Assembly: GCA_002077045.2 (NCBI GenBank)
Contig: KZ111140.1
Location: forward strand, 1-64,000
Source of the DNA: Rachicladosporium sp. CCFEE 5018
Lineage: Eukaryota; Ascomycota; Dothideomycetes; Cladosporiales; Cladosporiaceae
Length of the DNA stretch: 64,000 nucleotides
Reading direction: 5' to 3'
Position 1 is the first letter of the stretch. The number at the start of each line of letters is the position of its first letter. Under the pieces are notes generated by a model. The model was not told the origin of the DNA, did not search any database, and was given only the letters and a program-made list of their open reading frames with translations. The position numbers were made by a program, and so were the translations under genes. Shown in pieces: positions 53,511 through 64,000 of the stretch.

Positions 53511-56500
53511 AACAGAAGGCCCTCTCCATAGTGTATCATGAAGATGTCGGTCGTGGCCGTTCCGACGTCAGCAATGAGTTTCGGACCTCATGATCCTAGG
53601 ATAGCTTGAGAGAGTGTACTGTAATTATGCTCTTCTCACTGAGCTACTACGACTTTTTCAGCGTTGAGGTTGTGCTGTGTCATCATGGCGATCGCAATCT
53701 AGACTCAGGACGTGCTCTTCGGTGAGGGCGACCGCTGCTGTCCTCCCACTAGCGGCCGCCGTGCATGACCCAATCGTCCCACTTTTTTCGTGACTTCACG
53801 TCCACCACTTCAGTCTCGATCTTTACCAATAACACCGAGCGTTCGGGCAACGCGAGATCGACGACATGGCCTGCTGGCCTTGACTCGATAGTTGTGGTCA
53901 CTCATCAAGCACTTCGACCTGATGCGTGAGTAATAAGTATTGCCGCGACTGCCACGCGCCAAGCACATGGCAACCATGCCGTATGCACGACCTCGGACAT
54001 GAGCGAGATCGATGGACGCTTCCTAACGTCCGAGATTCTATCGCCAATGGTCAACAGCTGTCGACATCGATGCCGGAGATGAAGTCCAGAACAGACAATG
54101 GACGAAGTCGGGCAAGGCGATGACTTTTCGACGTCCTCTAGCTGCCGGACGAGATGATCCAATACCGACCTCTCACGAGTAATGAGCAGATTTGCCGGCA
54201 TGAAAGCCGCCACGAGTTGGCTCACGCATGTCGACCGGACTACGTACCCAAGACTATGGACTCTACATGCGTTTACCACGAAAGTACCACAGCTCCGGGC
54301 TCTTGCCAAGCGGACGCCTCGCACGTTGCCCTCACGTGGCATAGCTCATGGCACGTCCATCGGACACGGCGACAACTTTTGTACGTCAAGTAGCGGCTGC
54401 CATAGAATCTCCAATGGATCATGGTCTTCGCCTGTAAGGCAGGCTTGACAGCGCTGCATATCTGCTGCTTCAGCATCCATCGCGTCGGACAGAGCGAAAG
54501 ACCGACGGGATATCCGCTGGACCTGAAGGTCGCCGCGCCTGAGCCAGATTCCAATCCCGGAAACGTGATCAATACGCGGCGACGACACTGTGTCCGGGTC
54601 GCACGCCCGTCGGACATAGCGACGAGTTTTGTACGCCCTCTAGCTGCCGTAGCAGGTCCACGAGTACGTCGTTGCTACCCTAGAGACATAACTCGCACAC
54701 ATGGGGAGCATATGGTCCAACATCATCGCTCACGGTGACATGACTCTGACCATGACATCGGCTCATCAGACGCTACCATCCTCAGACATATCAGCCGAAG
54801 TACACGACCAACACTCCAAGAAGCGTACAGCTGATTGCTCTGAGCAATGCTTGAACACGGTGACAAATTTTGCACTCCGACCAGCGTCAGTCGTAGACCA
54901 ACGAGTGGCACCGCCGCCGTCTCGACACGAGTTCGCAATCTCACCCCACTCGTCGATCCAAGGATGATCTGTCGGAGGCACCGACCGCGTTTGCCTGCGT
55001 GTTAGTCCATATCGCGAGATGACTACTTACGAGTCAGTACAAATGATGCCGATACGCATGGCGGGTATTCACAGCATGGACCAGAGCTCTAGCGCACACT
55101 CATGATCGAGCAGCACAACCTCGGCGATCCCTTCAAGCGTCAGTAGCGTGATGAATCAGCACGAGTTATTTTCATCGGTCGTATTTCGACGTATTGATAA
55201 GCACCTACATGAGCAACTTCACTCAAGACAGCTGCCGCAACTGGAAGACTGCCCCAGATCGTCTCGCCTAGATTGCGGACTTTCACCGGGGGTGAATACT
55301 GACCGCCACCGCGATTATACAGACTGCAGTAGATTTGGCACGCGCGATAGCGACAACCGCGAGCTACCATTTTCGCACTTGGACATCTACTCGAGCACAT
55401 GGGAGCCACGCGGTAACGAGCCACAAGAGAGGGCCGGAGGAGGCCGCTTGCTTTGTACATCCAGTAGCCGCCGCAAGCTACCTTACGTCCATCGAAGCAC
55501 ATTGTATACACATTCGCCACGAGACAACCCGCCGTGGGAGCGGAAACGGAGAAGAGCGATACACTTTGGACGCCCAGTAGCACCCGCTGCCGTCCACATT
55601 CCGACCAGACCCAGTGGTCAGCACACATGAAATTACCGACTAACTGGCACTGGGCATTCTGAATACTGCGTCCATACTTTGTACGCCCACGAGCACCCGC
55701 TCTCGACCACACTTTCGACAGACCCTGTGGTCTTCACGCACGTGGAGCTACCCGAACAAATCTCCGGACGTGAAATCCACGCTGCTGGGACGCGATATAT
55801 CGGTTCAGCCTGACCAGATACTTTGTACGCCCACTAGCGGCCGCAGAGCTGCCAGGGCTTCGCTGTACTCCATGGACAGCACACACAAGGGCGCCATGCG
55901 TTGACGCCGCCCTGGAAATAGACTCTGTGACGGTCAGGGCGGCATACTTTGAACACCCTGTAGTGACCGCAAGGTACCGCTTGTAGGGTCTTCGACGGAT
56001 ACAGCTCACACACGGTAAGTCTGCACTGGAACTGGTCAGCGCAAAAGGTACGATGCTTTGTACATCCACTGGCGGCCGTAAGGTAACATCTTTTGCGAGT
56101 AGAAGCCTGGTCAACGTCGCACGCGGCTTGCTTCGCAGTACATGAATTTCTACATGCTACACGACGAAGCTGGTCAGCGCAAATGTCCGATACTCTGTGC
56201 GCCCAGTAGCGGCCGCAAGCTAGCATCTGCAGCGCCTTAGTGGCACTCAGTGAGATGACACGGACTTAGAGCAGCGATGTGTAGGGTCTGAGACTGGAAC
56301 TGGTCATCGCAAAGGTTCGATGCTTTGAACGCCCACTGACGGCCGTGAGATGCCACTAAATATCGGGCAAGCAGGTAGGAAGTGATCTTGACGCCGGCGA
56401 GCTTACTGCTTAGTGTTACCGCATAGGTGTCGGACGCAGCGATGGTCGTTGGACGGCCGCGATAGGCTGATTATGTTGTACCCATGAGGCTTGATGCGAA

Positions 56501-56776
56501 ACTCGGAGCGCTCGACGACGACTGCACGCCCAGTAGTTGACCGGAGTCGTCGACCACACGGCTGTCACTGGGCGTCCATGCTGCAGGGACGTACATGGTG
56601 TCCGTGTGCTACTAACAGCCATATGAACGAGCCAAGCGACCGTCATGATAGACGTTGCAAGACTGCCGAGCTACTCTGACGCGGAAGCAACATTCTTGAG
56701 CCATACAAGGAGAGCGAAATGAACGGAGCTGTAGGTTGAAGTGGAGCTTAGTACCCAAGATGGATGCCGCACGCTG
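53511..56776. other. 3.3-kb gene-free region carrying a degenerate repeat array
   Basis: This is the longest stretch without a gene outside the duplication. Open frames up to 190 codons on the minus strand are by-products of the repeats, since they do not keep phase from unit to unit. The repeat array is described separately. Confidence 0.75.
54119..56548 (+). repeat. Degenerate repeat array, core of about 35 bp
   Basis: A core read as ACTTTGTACGCCCA followed directly by GTAGCGGCCGCAAGCTACC recurs, with variation, at about 54119, 54371, 54621, 55330, 55448, 55561, 55674, 55817, 55942, 56052, 56189, 56319 and 56516; a weak match lies at 54861 and the second half also at 53748. Spacing is 250-252 bp for the first three and 110-145 bp for most of the rest. 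Three units share CTGGTCAGCGCAAA-like sequence about 15 bp before the core (56032, 56169, 56299), and several share a GACCCAGTGGTCAGCACACA-like block after it. Unit lengths are not multiples of three. I know no family with this sequence. Confidence 0.8.
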
Positions 56777-58221
56777 CTAAGTTACAGTTTCGATTCCCTC
56801 CGCCTTCCTCTTGGTCTCTTCCCCTTGGGCGGGTTCGGACGTTGCGGGTTTACTTATTTCTTCTCCGTTCACAGCACCCAACTTCAACTCCTCCACTTTC
56901 GCCACAAGATCATCTTCCGGCGGGATGCCCACCACCTCGCCCCCCGGTCCTATCGCCCATGGAGGCATCGCCGTCTCATACCCCCATTTCCCCTCACTAC
57001 AAGCATACCTTCTCGCATGAAGGTATATTCCCAGTTCATGCCCACCGGGATCTGAGTACAGTTCCGTCCCGCAGATACTACATTTCTCCCCCGTCATCTT
57101 CTCCGCCTTCTTCTTATTGTAGTCCTCTACCATCTCGTCATGATACGCCACCGCGTCCGCGACTTCGTCTTTACCCATGCGGGAAAGGCGCGTGATGATA
57201 TCTTCGTCGTCGCTGTCGGTTGCGGAAGATCGGCCGAGGGCAGGGCCGAAGACAGAGCGGTTGCTGTAGATCGGGTCGTTTGTGATGGGATGGCCGAGGA
57301 ATTGGAGGTGCACGCGGATCTGGTGTGTGCGGCCTGTGAGGGGCAGGGCGCGGACGATGGAGTAGCCTTCTTTGTCTGGCGTAGGGGAGGGAAAGTAAGC
57401 TAGTCGGCGGAAGACTGTGCGTGCTTCTTTGCCGTTTGCGCGGACGCGGTTCAGGCCGAGTTTGGGGGAGATCTGCAGGATAGGCTGCTCGCACACTACG
57501 TCTCCCTCCGGAAACTGACCTTTCACTCTCGCGATGTACTCTTTCCGCACTGTCCGACCCATGATCTGTTTCGTCAACTCATCTGCTGCTGCTCTATGCT
57601 TCGCAATAAACATCACGCCGCTCGTCAGGCGGTCTAGGCGATTGCAGGGGAGAGGATTCCATTGGTGACCTCGTTCAGCACGGAGGATCTCGACCACGGA
57701 GTTGTAGTTATATCTGCCCGCGGGGTGCACGGGGACGCCAGCGGGTTTGTCGATGACGAGCATGTCATTGTCCTCATGTACCACCCCTATTGCCGTGCCT
57801 GTGACAGGCGGCTCATGACGATGGAGAGTATGGGATATAATATCGCCGTTCTTTACCGTCGTATTCGGGGCAGGTACGGGTTTGCCGTTCAAGTGGATGG
57901 CGCCGGAGGCTATGGCTTCTTGCTGAATGTATCAGTCAGGGTCCCGATAGCAGGTGTCCACCTGAATGGTTCGCGACGTACATAATACTCCACCGGCCTA
58001 TCCCGAAACTCATCCTGGAAAATCTCCAGTATCCCCCGCCCACGCCATCGCTGCTTGCAGTTTGTGTTGTAGGTGTAGTGATAGGGCGCTACTCTGCGCA
58101 GGCCATTGGAGAGGTAGTAGGGCCTAGGCCATGGGTCGCAGGGTGTGATGATGACTGCTGGCGGAGGTTCTGGCTTGGGGGTGGGTGCTAGGTGTGGGGG
58201 TTCTACCGTTGTGAGGGCCAT
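56777..58221 (-). CDS. PUS9: RluA-family tRNA pseudouridine synthase (Pus9-like)
   Basis: Exons 58221-57982 and 57922-56777 encode 461 residues. The N-terminus (PYYLSNGLRRVAPYHYTYNT, then FQDEFRDRPVEYY) and the S4-like segment IASGAIHLNGKPV precede the catalytic domain. The RluA signature is NRLDRLTSGVMF, in which the Asp is the catalytic residue, followed by LTGRTHQIRVHLQFLGHPI. The tail has CSICGTEL and a further Cys, perhaps a metal site. Pus9 and Pus8/Rib2 make pseudouridine 32 in mitochondrial and cytoplasmic tRNAs; there is no deaminase domain here, so this is the Pus9 type. The short intron (59 bp) starts just after the VEYY codons. Confidence 0.9.
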
Positions 58222-58576
58222 CGTACCGAGTCGGCCTCGGCGGGCTAGATAAGCCGCAAGCCGGGGAGAGGGCGCCAGACTATGACGGCGGAGAGGGAGA
58301 GGGGTGGGATAGAATGCGCCTGAGCGGTAGGAATGTACATCGGTGACAGGTCTAGGAGCTTAGAGGTATATTGGAGCGTCCTTGAAATATATTCTTCGGC
58401 GTTAACGACGGCGATAGCGCCACCTTTCGTCACTCTCCACACATCAAGGTGCTCATATCACGAGCTCTCTTCATGCACACACTTCGTTCTGCATATGGTC
58501 TCACGAGCTGGTGATAAACCCTCTGTACTCGCTGCTGGAGGATCTAGGGAAGGACTGAGCGCTACCGAGCGCAGTC
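58222..58576. promoter_or_regulatory. Divergent promoter region PUS9 / RING gene
   Basis: 355 bp between two divergent start codons. No clear motif seen. Confidence 0.45.
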
Positions 58577-59617
58577 ATGTCTTCCGATTGGGGCTTCGGC
58601 AACTTGGAGCAGGAGCAATTCGACGAGGCGGTTGAGAGACTGTGGCAGCCCTTTGCCCCATGGCAGGGTACGAACAATTGGTACACATCACTCGTGCCTT
58701 CACATGGATATCTCACAGCTCCTGAACTCATGTGATACTTCTAGGCCCAACACCCTCAACGACAACGACCCGTCCCAAGAACCCAACTCTTCCAGCGTTG
58801 ACCTCACAGCTTCCTCACCACCACCTCACGTGAACACAGCTTCACATTCACGATCACACGACTTCGCTTTACCGGGGCAAACACTATCACGCCATCCGCC
58901 GACGTACCGTGATCCACGTCCTCAACACCGCGCCACCTACCTCTCTACCATTCTTCAAGACGACCACACAACCGACGAGTCTCTCGACCCCTCTTCTCCA
59001 GACATGCCTCCGACCGATACGTCCCAGCGTCGCGCTCCTCGCGTTCGTCCAACTGCTGCAAGCACGATCGACCTCACGCGCTCGCCTCCACCCAGCCAAT
59101 CCACGAAGCGCCCAGCACCTTCCAGCACATCCAATCAGACATCACACAAACGCCGCCGGCTCAGTGGCGCATCTCCGACCTCGGCACTGAAAGTCGAAGA
59201 GCTCGAAGATGAAGCTCCAGGAGCCGAAGACGAGATCGCGCAAGCCGCTCAGCTGAGCGCTCTAGCGGAGCAAGCTCGAGACGACGGCCCAGTCAAGATA
59301 GGGAAGAAGAATTGCATAATCTGCTTGGAGAACTTCACTAATGCTACGACGTCTGCTTGCGGTACGCTCTTCTCACCCCTCGACCCTCCAGCAGTGGTAG
59401 CTTACACTGACGATAAATGACAGGCCACATCTTCTGCCACGAGTGTCTGACGAGAGCGCTAATTGCGAGTGAGAAGAGCTCTAGCAGAGAAGGTGTGGGC
59501 AATTGCCCGGCGTGTCGGACGAAGCTGAAACGGAAGACTGCGGGGCAGGTGGTGACGATTAGTTTCATGAAGAAGAGCGCTTTTCTTACTAAGGGTAGGG
59601 GGAGGGAACTTGCTTAA
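58577..59617 (+). CDS. RING finger protein, possible SUMO-targeted ubiquitin ligase
   Basis: Exons 58577-58680, 58745-59361 and 59424-59617 encode 304 residues. A C-terminal RING begins with KNCIICLENFTNATTSACGH and continues with IFCHECLTRALI and NCPACRTKLK, giving a C3HC4 pattern with the cross-brace His at the second exon junction. The disordered N-terminal part has SVDLTASSPPP and STIDLTRSPPP, which resemble SUMO-interaction motifs (hydrophobic, Asp, Leu, Thr). RING plus SIMs is the plan of Slx8/RNF4-type ligases that ubiquitinate sumoylated proteins in the nucleus. The first donor at 58681 was chosen because it is the one that keeps the frame into the RING. The Slx8 assignment is inference. 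Confidence 0.78.
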
Positions 59618-60013
59618 TGGACTGAGAAATGTGGGCGTCAGGGGAGGCAGTGGTTCGGGTGGTGATTCTGGAGTTTGGGCTGGGGGTAATGGGCATGGAT
59701 GGAGAATGTACGGAATGATACCCTAGCATAGCGGGCAGCGTCATGAGCTGTCTATGAGCTTTCGTGAGACCACGAGAGGTCTTCTTATCAATCACATCCG
59801 CACGATTCCTTCTTGCGCCTTTACATCTATGCGTATGTATTCATCGCGATATCCGTACCAAAGCCCCACTCATGCAGGTCCCGCGATCTCATCTCAGTCC
59901 ACAACGTCACCTCACGGGAATCACGGCGATAAGCTCCAGCCGAGTATCTTCCACCTCCCTCCCAACACCACACTGCCAACCTCCTCCCAATAGGCGGACC
60001 TCTTCCATCTCTC
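59618..60013. other. Intergenic region, RING gene to cullin
   Basis: 396 bp; holds the cullin promoter. No other feature seen. Confidence 0.45.
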
Positions 60014-62653
60014 ATGCCCGCCTCCACCCACCTCTACAGCGATCGCCACACCCCGCCCCCATCCCTCCACGCCACAGCAAGTCCATCATCGAACAAACGC
60101 AAACGCACTACCCCTACCCCCAAGCCCACCAAATCCTCGGGCAAAGACACCGCAGCAATGTACACCTTCACCTCCCGCCACGCTCCCTCTGGAGTCGTGG
60201 ATCTCACCGCTTCCCCGCCCTCGCGGAGACCCACGAATCTCAATTCCGCGACAGGCGCAAAGAAGCTGGTGGTTAAGAATCTACGCACGAGCGGACAGGG
60301 GTTTGATGCTAGAGGGTACTTGGAGAAGATCTGGAGCAGTCTCGAGCGCGGTCTCGATGCCATCTTCTCCGATCACGAGGCAGGCGCAGGAGCGGGGTTC
60401 AGTCGAGAGGAGTTGTATCGGGGGGTGGAGAATGTTTGTCGGCAGGGAGGAGCTAGTACGCTTTATGGACGATTGGAGGGACGGTGTAAGAGGGAGATCG
60501 AGAGGGTGAGGGTGAGGTTGGTGGAGGAAGCTGGGGATGAGGACGTGGAGGTGTTGGGGGAAGCGTTGGAGGCGTGGAGGGTTTGGAAGGAGAGGATGGG
60601 CGTTGTGAGGGGCGTGTTCTTTTTCTTGGAGCGGAGCTATTTGCTCGCTAGCTCTAAGGCTACGTTGGCGGAGTTGACGACAAGTCTGTTCAGGGATGTG
60701 GTGTTCCTGGACAGAGAGCTCAAGGGCAGGATCGTGGGAGGGGCGTGTGAGCTCATGGCTAGAGAACGGCAAGGACGAGCAGATGGTGAGTTGGAGGTGT
60801 TCAGGCAGGCGGTGGGGATGTTCCACGAGCTCGCGGTTTATACGGCGAATTTCGAGGGTCCGTTACTGCTCGGAAGTCAACAGTATGTGGATCAGTGGGC
60901 TACGGAGACAAGCCAGAGGGAGGAGGTGCCGGGGTATGTGGGGCTGGCTGGGGAGTGCATCGCAGCGGAGATGAGGCGGTGCGAGGACTTCGCGCTGTCG
61001 CCTAGTACGAGGAGGGAGCTGCTGGCGATACTTGAGGGCGATCTGATTGAGAAGAAGAAGGCATATTTGACCGACTACAAGGCGCTGAGCTCGCTACTGG
61101 ATGCCAACAATGTGGATGGTCTGACGACATTGTACGCATTACTGGACCGGCGGAGACTTGGATCGGAGCTGAGAGAGCCGTTCGACAAATGGGTTGATGA
61201 GACTGGCACCTCCGTTGTCTTCGCCAAAGATGCAGAGGATATGGTCATCCATCTCCTCTCGCTGAAGAAACGACTGGATCACATCTGGAAGGTCGCTTTT
61301 CAGAGGAACGAAAGCATCGGCCATGGGCTGAGAGAAACGTTCCAGACGTTCATGAACAAGACGAAGAAAGGCGAGGCGACTTGGGGGACTGACAACACGA
61401 AAGTCGGCGAGATGATTGCGAAGTACGTTGATACTATTTTGCGGGGTGGCGCGAAAGCAATTCCCACAGTCCTCACAACCGCGCGGCGAAGCTCGACGAC
61501 AACGATCCCTGCGCCACTAGCCGGCACAGAGGTAGCAGCAGACGAAGAGGCAGTGGATGAGGAGTCCGTGGACGAGGACGCGGAGATCAACATCCAACTC
61601 GACCAAGTGCTAGATCTCTTCCGCTTCGTCCAAGGCAAAGCGGTCTTCGAGGCGTTCTACAAGAAAGATCTAGCCCGCCGCCTGCTAATGTCCCGTTCCG
61701 CGAGCGCAGACGCCGAGCGCAGCATGCTCACACGGCTGAAAACCGAGTGCGGCTCCGGCTTCACGCAGAATTTGGAGCAAATGTTCAAAGACGTCGAGCT
61801 TTCCCGGGAAGAAATGGGAGCTTACCGGCAACGCCTCGAAGAGCGCGTTGGTTTTGAAAAAGGGAAGGCGCTGGATTTGAGCGTGAATATTCTCAGTGCG
61901 GCAGCGTGGCCGAGTTATCCGGATATCCCTGTTATCATCCCGCCGGGCGTGAAGCGCGCGATTGAGGGTTTCGAGATGCATTACAAGAGTAAGCATAGTG
62001 GGAGGAAGCTGGACTGGAAGCATGCTCTGGCGCACTGCCAGATGCGCGCCAACTTCCCAAGTGGGGCGAAGGAGCTCGTGGTGAGCAGTTTCCAGGCCAT
62101 CGTACTGGTGCTGTTCAACAACCTGCCGGAAGGCGAGAAGCTGTTCTACGCCGACATCCTCGCTCAGACAGGCCTTCGTGAGTACACCCCCTCCACACCC
62201 CCATGATCCACTTACTGACATACCCCTCCAGCCGAGCCAGAACTAAAACGCACCCTCCAATCCCTCGCCTGCGCGCGCCTACAACCTCTACGCAAACACC
62301 CTCGCAGCCGCGACATCTCGCCCACCGACACCTTCACAGTAAACACCTCCTTCACCCACAAGTTGTACCGCGTGAAAATCAACGCCATCCAGCTCAAGGA
62401 GACCGCAGCCGAGAACAAAGAAACGCATATCCGTGTAGCCGAGGACCGGAACTTCGAGACGCAAGCCGCTATCGTGCGGATCATGAAAGCGCGGAAAAAG
62501 ATTGGGCACGCGGAATTAGTGGGCGAGGTTGTGAAGGCTACGATTTCCAGGGGTGTGTTGGATGTGAGGGATATCAAGCGGAATGTGGATCGGTTGATTG
62601 AGAAGGATTATATGGAGCGGGAGGAGGGTGGGGGGTATGCTTACGTGGCTTAG
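60014..62653 (+). CDS. CUL4: Cullin, CUL4-like
   Basis: Exons 60014-62177 and 62232-62653 encode 861 residues. After a disordered basic N-terminus come the cullin repeats (YLEKIWSSLERGLDAIF, LYRGVENVCRQG, RSYLLASSKATLAELTTSLF). The cullin homology domain follows (LDLFRFVQGKAVFEAFYKKD, LARRLLMSRSASADAERSML, MLTRLKTECGSGFTQNLEQM), then the winged-helix end. The neddylation site is the Lys of IVRIMKARKKIGHAELV; the C-terminus DVRDIKRNVDRLIEKDYMER, then GGYAYVA, is typical. Cul4 scaffolds a ubiquitin ligase with Ddb1 and Rbx1 in DNA repair and replication. The N-terminus contains VVDLTASPPS, close to the motif in the upstream RING protein. A later start at 60158 is possible. Confidence 0.9.
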
Positions 62654-62730
62654 ACGTTGAGCCTGTGCATGGGAGGGGTGGTTGAGGCTGTGGAATTGGC
62701 GACAGTGGCCTGTGGGGTATTGCGGGTATC

Positions 62731-64000
62731 TTATATAGTCAATAGACGTACACTGCTGTCCTCACTCCCTATCGCCAACATCTCGGGTCCTCTGTTGAAG
62801 CCTGGCCGGAAGTGGAGGGCTGTGATGGTTTTGCTGGGGCAGAGGCCCTTCTCTATCATTCTGGTTGTGGCGCTCGGCCAGTGGGTGGCTTCAGAAACCG
62901 CTGCCAAAGTACTCAGACCGATCTCTCCAGTCTCTGTGCCGAAGGCTAGCGTAATGGGCATGTGCTTGTCCGACCACGTCGCTACGGAGAAAGCCACGGC
63001 TGTTACTGCAGAGGTGGCTTTGAGGGTGTGTAGGAGCGTCACTGCTGCACCACTGTCGTTTGTGGCTGAGGGTGAGGACTCGAGACGCCAGATCTTGACA
63101 CTCTTGTCTCTGGACGCGGTGGCGAAGACGTACTGCTTCACTCCTTCGGAGTCGGGTTCGCTGCGATCAGGTGCCCAGGCACAGCTTAGTATCATTCTCG
63201 CGTGCCCTTTCAAATCTGCTGCGGCCCTGGTGAAGGTGCCGACTGCCTTCGTATCGTCAGACGGAAGTGGATGAAACTGCCAGAGCACCCACTGTCGGTC
63301 CCTACCCACGCTCAACAGCCAGGCACCATCAGTGCTAAATGCGAGGTCTGTCACGGTCAGAGTGTGTGCTTCGAGTGGTGGCTTGACTTCTCGCCAGGTA
63401 TTGGTATTGTAGATGCGGATCACGGCGTGGTCGATGGAGCTAGCACGACAGGCTGTCGCTATGAGAGGGTAGGTCGGAGAGGCAGCGACGCATGAGATCT
63501 CGTGGCCATGACCGTAGAGCTTCTCGCGCTCCGGATAAAGCGTGTGACGAGCTAGATGAGACTCGTGTGAAGGCGTCGACGTGGGAAGGAGAGGTTGATC
63601 CGGAACGTCGGGGCCATCGACAGTCGAATCAGCGTCAGCATCGGGAGCAGTGATGGCTTTGTTGGAGAGTCCAAGGACGGGCATTGCGGCAGTCTCGGGG
63701 AGCGCCGAGCTATGTTTCATATCGCCATCAGTCTGTGGTGCTTCATGGCCATTCATCAGACTGGGCTGGTTCTCGAGGTTGCGTATAAGTCGATCGACAG
63801 GCTTCGGTGTGTCGAATACACGTAGAAGCTTCTCATCGGCACCGGTAACGAATTGATGCGATGAATTGGCGGCGATGCAATTGAGATCGTACCCATGGAT
63901 CTGCGGACGCGCAACTTCATGCCAAGATAGTCGATCTCCGCGTATCCATTGTGCGAATAGCCGGGTTGTCTGATCGTGGCTCGTTGTGAGGAGGCACGAG
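62731..64000 (-). CDS. ELP2: Elongator complex subunit 2 (5' partial)
   Basis: The frame is open from 63999 leftward to the stop at 62731, 422 residues without an intron; the start is beyond the right edge. WD40 repeats are visible: LTTSHDQTTRLFAQWI, HGYDLNCIA with TGADEKLLRVF, HGHEISCVAASPTYPLIATA, LTVTDLAFSTDGAWLLSVGR with WVLWQF, and ILSCAWAP with TASRDKSVKIW. The LGLSNKA and HLARHTLYPEREKLYGHGHE stretches are typical of Elp2. Elp2 is a double-propeller scaffold of the Elongator complex, which makes the wobble-uridine cm5 side chains of tRNA. It is convergent with the cullin gene, 77 bp apart. Confidence 0.93.
   Translation of the reverse strand, partial: SCLLTTSHDQTTRLFAQWIRGDRLSWHEVARPQIHGYDLNCIAANSSHQFVTGADEKLLRVFDTPKPVDRLIRNLENQPSLMNGHEAPQTDGDMKHSSALPETAAMPVLGLSNKAITAPDADADSTVDGPDVPDQPLLPTSTPSHESHLARHTLYPEREKLYGHGHEISCVAASPTYPLIATACRASSIDHAVIRIYNTNTWREVKPPLEAHTLTVTDLAFSTDGAWLLSVGRDRQWVLWQFHPLPSDDTKAVGTFTRAAADLKGHARMILSCAWAPDRSEPDSEGVKQYVFATASRDKSVKIWRLESSPSATNDSGAAVTLLHTLKATSAVTAVAFSVATWSDKHMPITLAFGTETGEIGLSTLAAVSEATHWPSATTRMIEKGLCPSKTITALHFRPGFNRGPEMLAIGSEDSSVRLLTI

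Noticed and set aside
55140..56226. Long minus-strand open frames (up to 190 codons) with recurring residues such as GRYWA and CADQ
   Set aside because: The recurrence comes from the DNA repeat. Unit lengths are not multiples of three, so the same sequence is read in different frames, and no splice pattern restores one frame.
56312..56322. Pol III B-box-like GGTTCGATGCT suggesting a tRNA-derived SINE
   Set aside because: Only one repeat unit has it; the equivalent positions elsewhere read GGTACGATGC or TGTCCGATAC, and no A box lies at a fitting distance.

Overview
The window is nuclear DNA of a filamentous ascomycete, most likely a Dothideomycete (inferred from compact genes, introns of about 50-65 bp with GT..AG ends, high GC and gene content). 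It holds about 23 distinct protein genes plus second copies of several, one assembly gap of 100 N at 12888-12987, and no tRNA, rRNA or intact transposon that I can recognise.

Region 1 (1-24470) is a direct tandem duplication. Each copy carries, in order, the 3' end of a tRNA dimethylallyltransferase gene (MOD5-like), an NmrA-like NAD(P)-binding protein, a GH2 LacZ-type beta-galactosidase on the minus strand, a divergently transcribed lactose-permease-like MFS transporter, and a seven-helix rhodopsin-domain membrane protein on the minus strand. Positions 96-11571 pair with 12988-24470. Between the copies lies a piece of the DNA polymerase epsilon catalytic subunit gene (POL2) that loses its C-terminal half exactly where the copy-to-copy similarity stops. 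The simplest reading is that a unit beginning inside POL2 and ending after the rhodopsin gene was duplicated head to tail. In that case the intact POL2 lies left of the window and the gap hides several kb. The divergent beta-galactosidase/permease pair has the same plan as LAC4-LAC12 of Kluyveromyces and bgaD-lacpA of Aspergillus, so this looks like a duplicated lactose or beta-galactoside utilisation cluster. All eight complete genes are open in both copies, but they diverge very unevenly: the permeases differ at 3 of 529 residues and the beta-galactosidases at about 12 percent.

Region 2 (24471-53510) is ordinary gene-dense sequence: a secreted GMC oxidoreductase, a SigF-like NTF2 protein, UTP8 and ELG1 sharing a short divergent promoter, importin alpha, a short-chain dehydrogenase with an in-frame stop, EDC3, a secreted GH92 mannosidase with a frameshift near its end, POT1, two small hypothetical genes, and a large ankyrin protein with a STAND-type N-terminus but no NTPase domain.

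Region 3 (53511-56776) is 3.3 kb without a gene. It contains a degenerate repeat array: about 12-13 copies of a core of roughly 35 bp, spaced 110-145 bp in the right part and about 250 bp in the left part. I do not recognise it as any known element.

Region 4 (56777-64000) holds PUS9-like pseudouridine synthase, a RING protein with SUMO-interaction-like motifs, a CUL4-like cullin and the 3' part of ELP2, which runs off the right edge.
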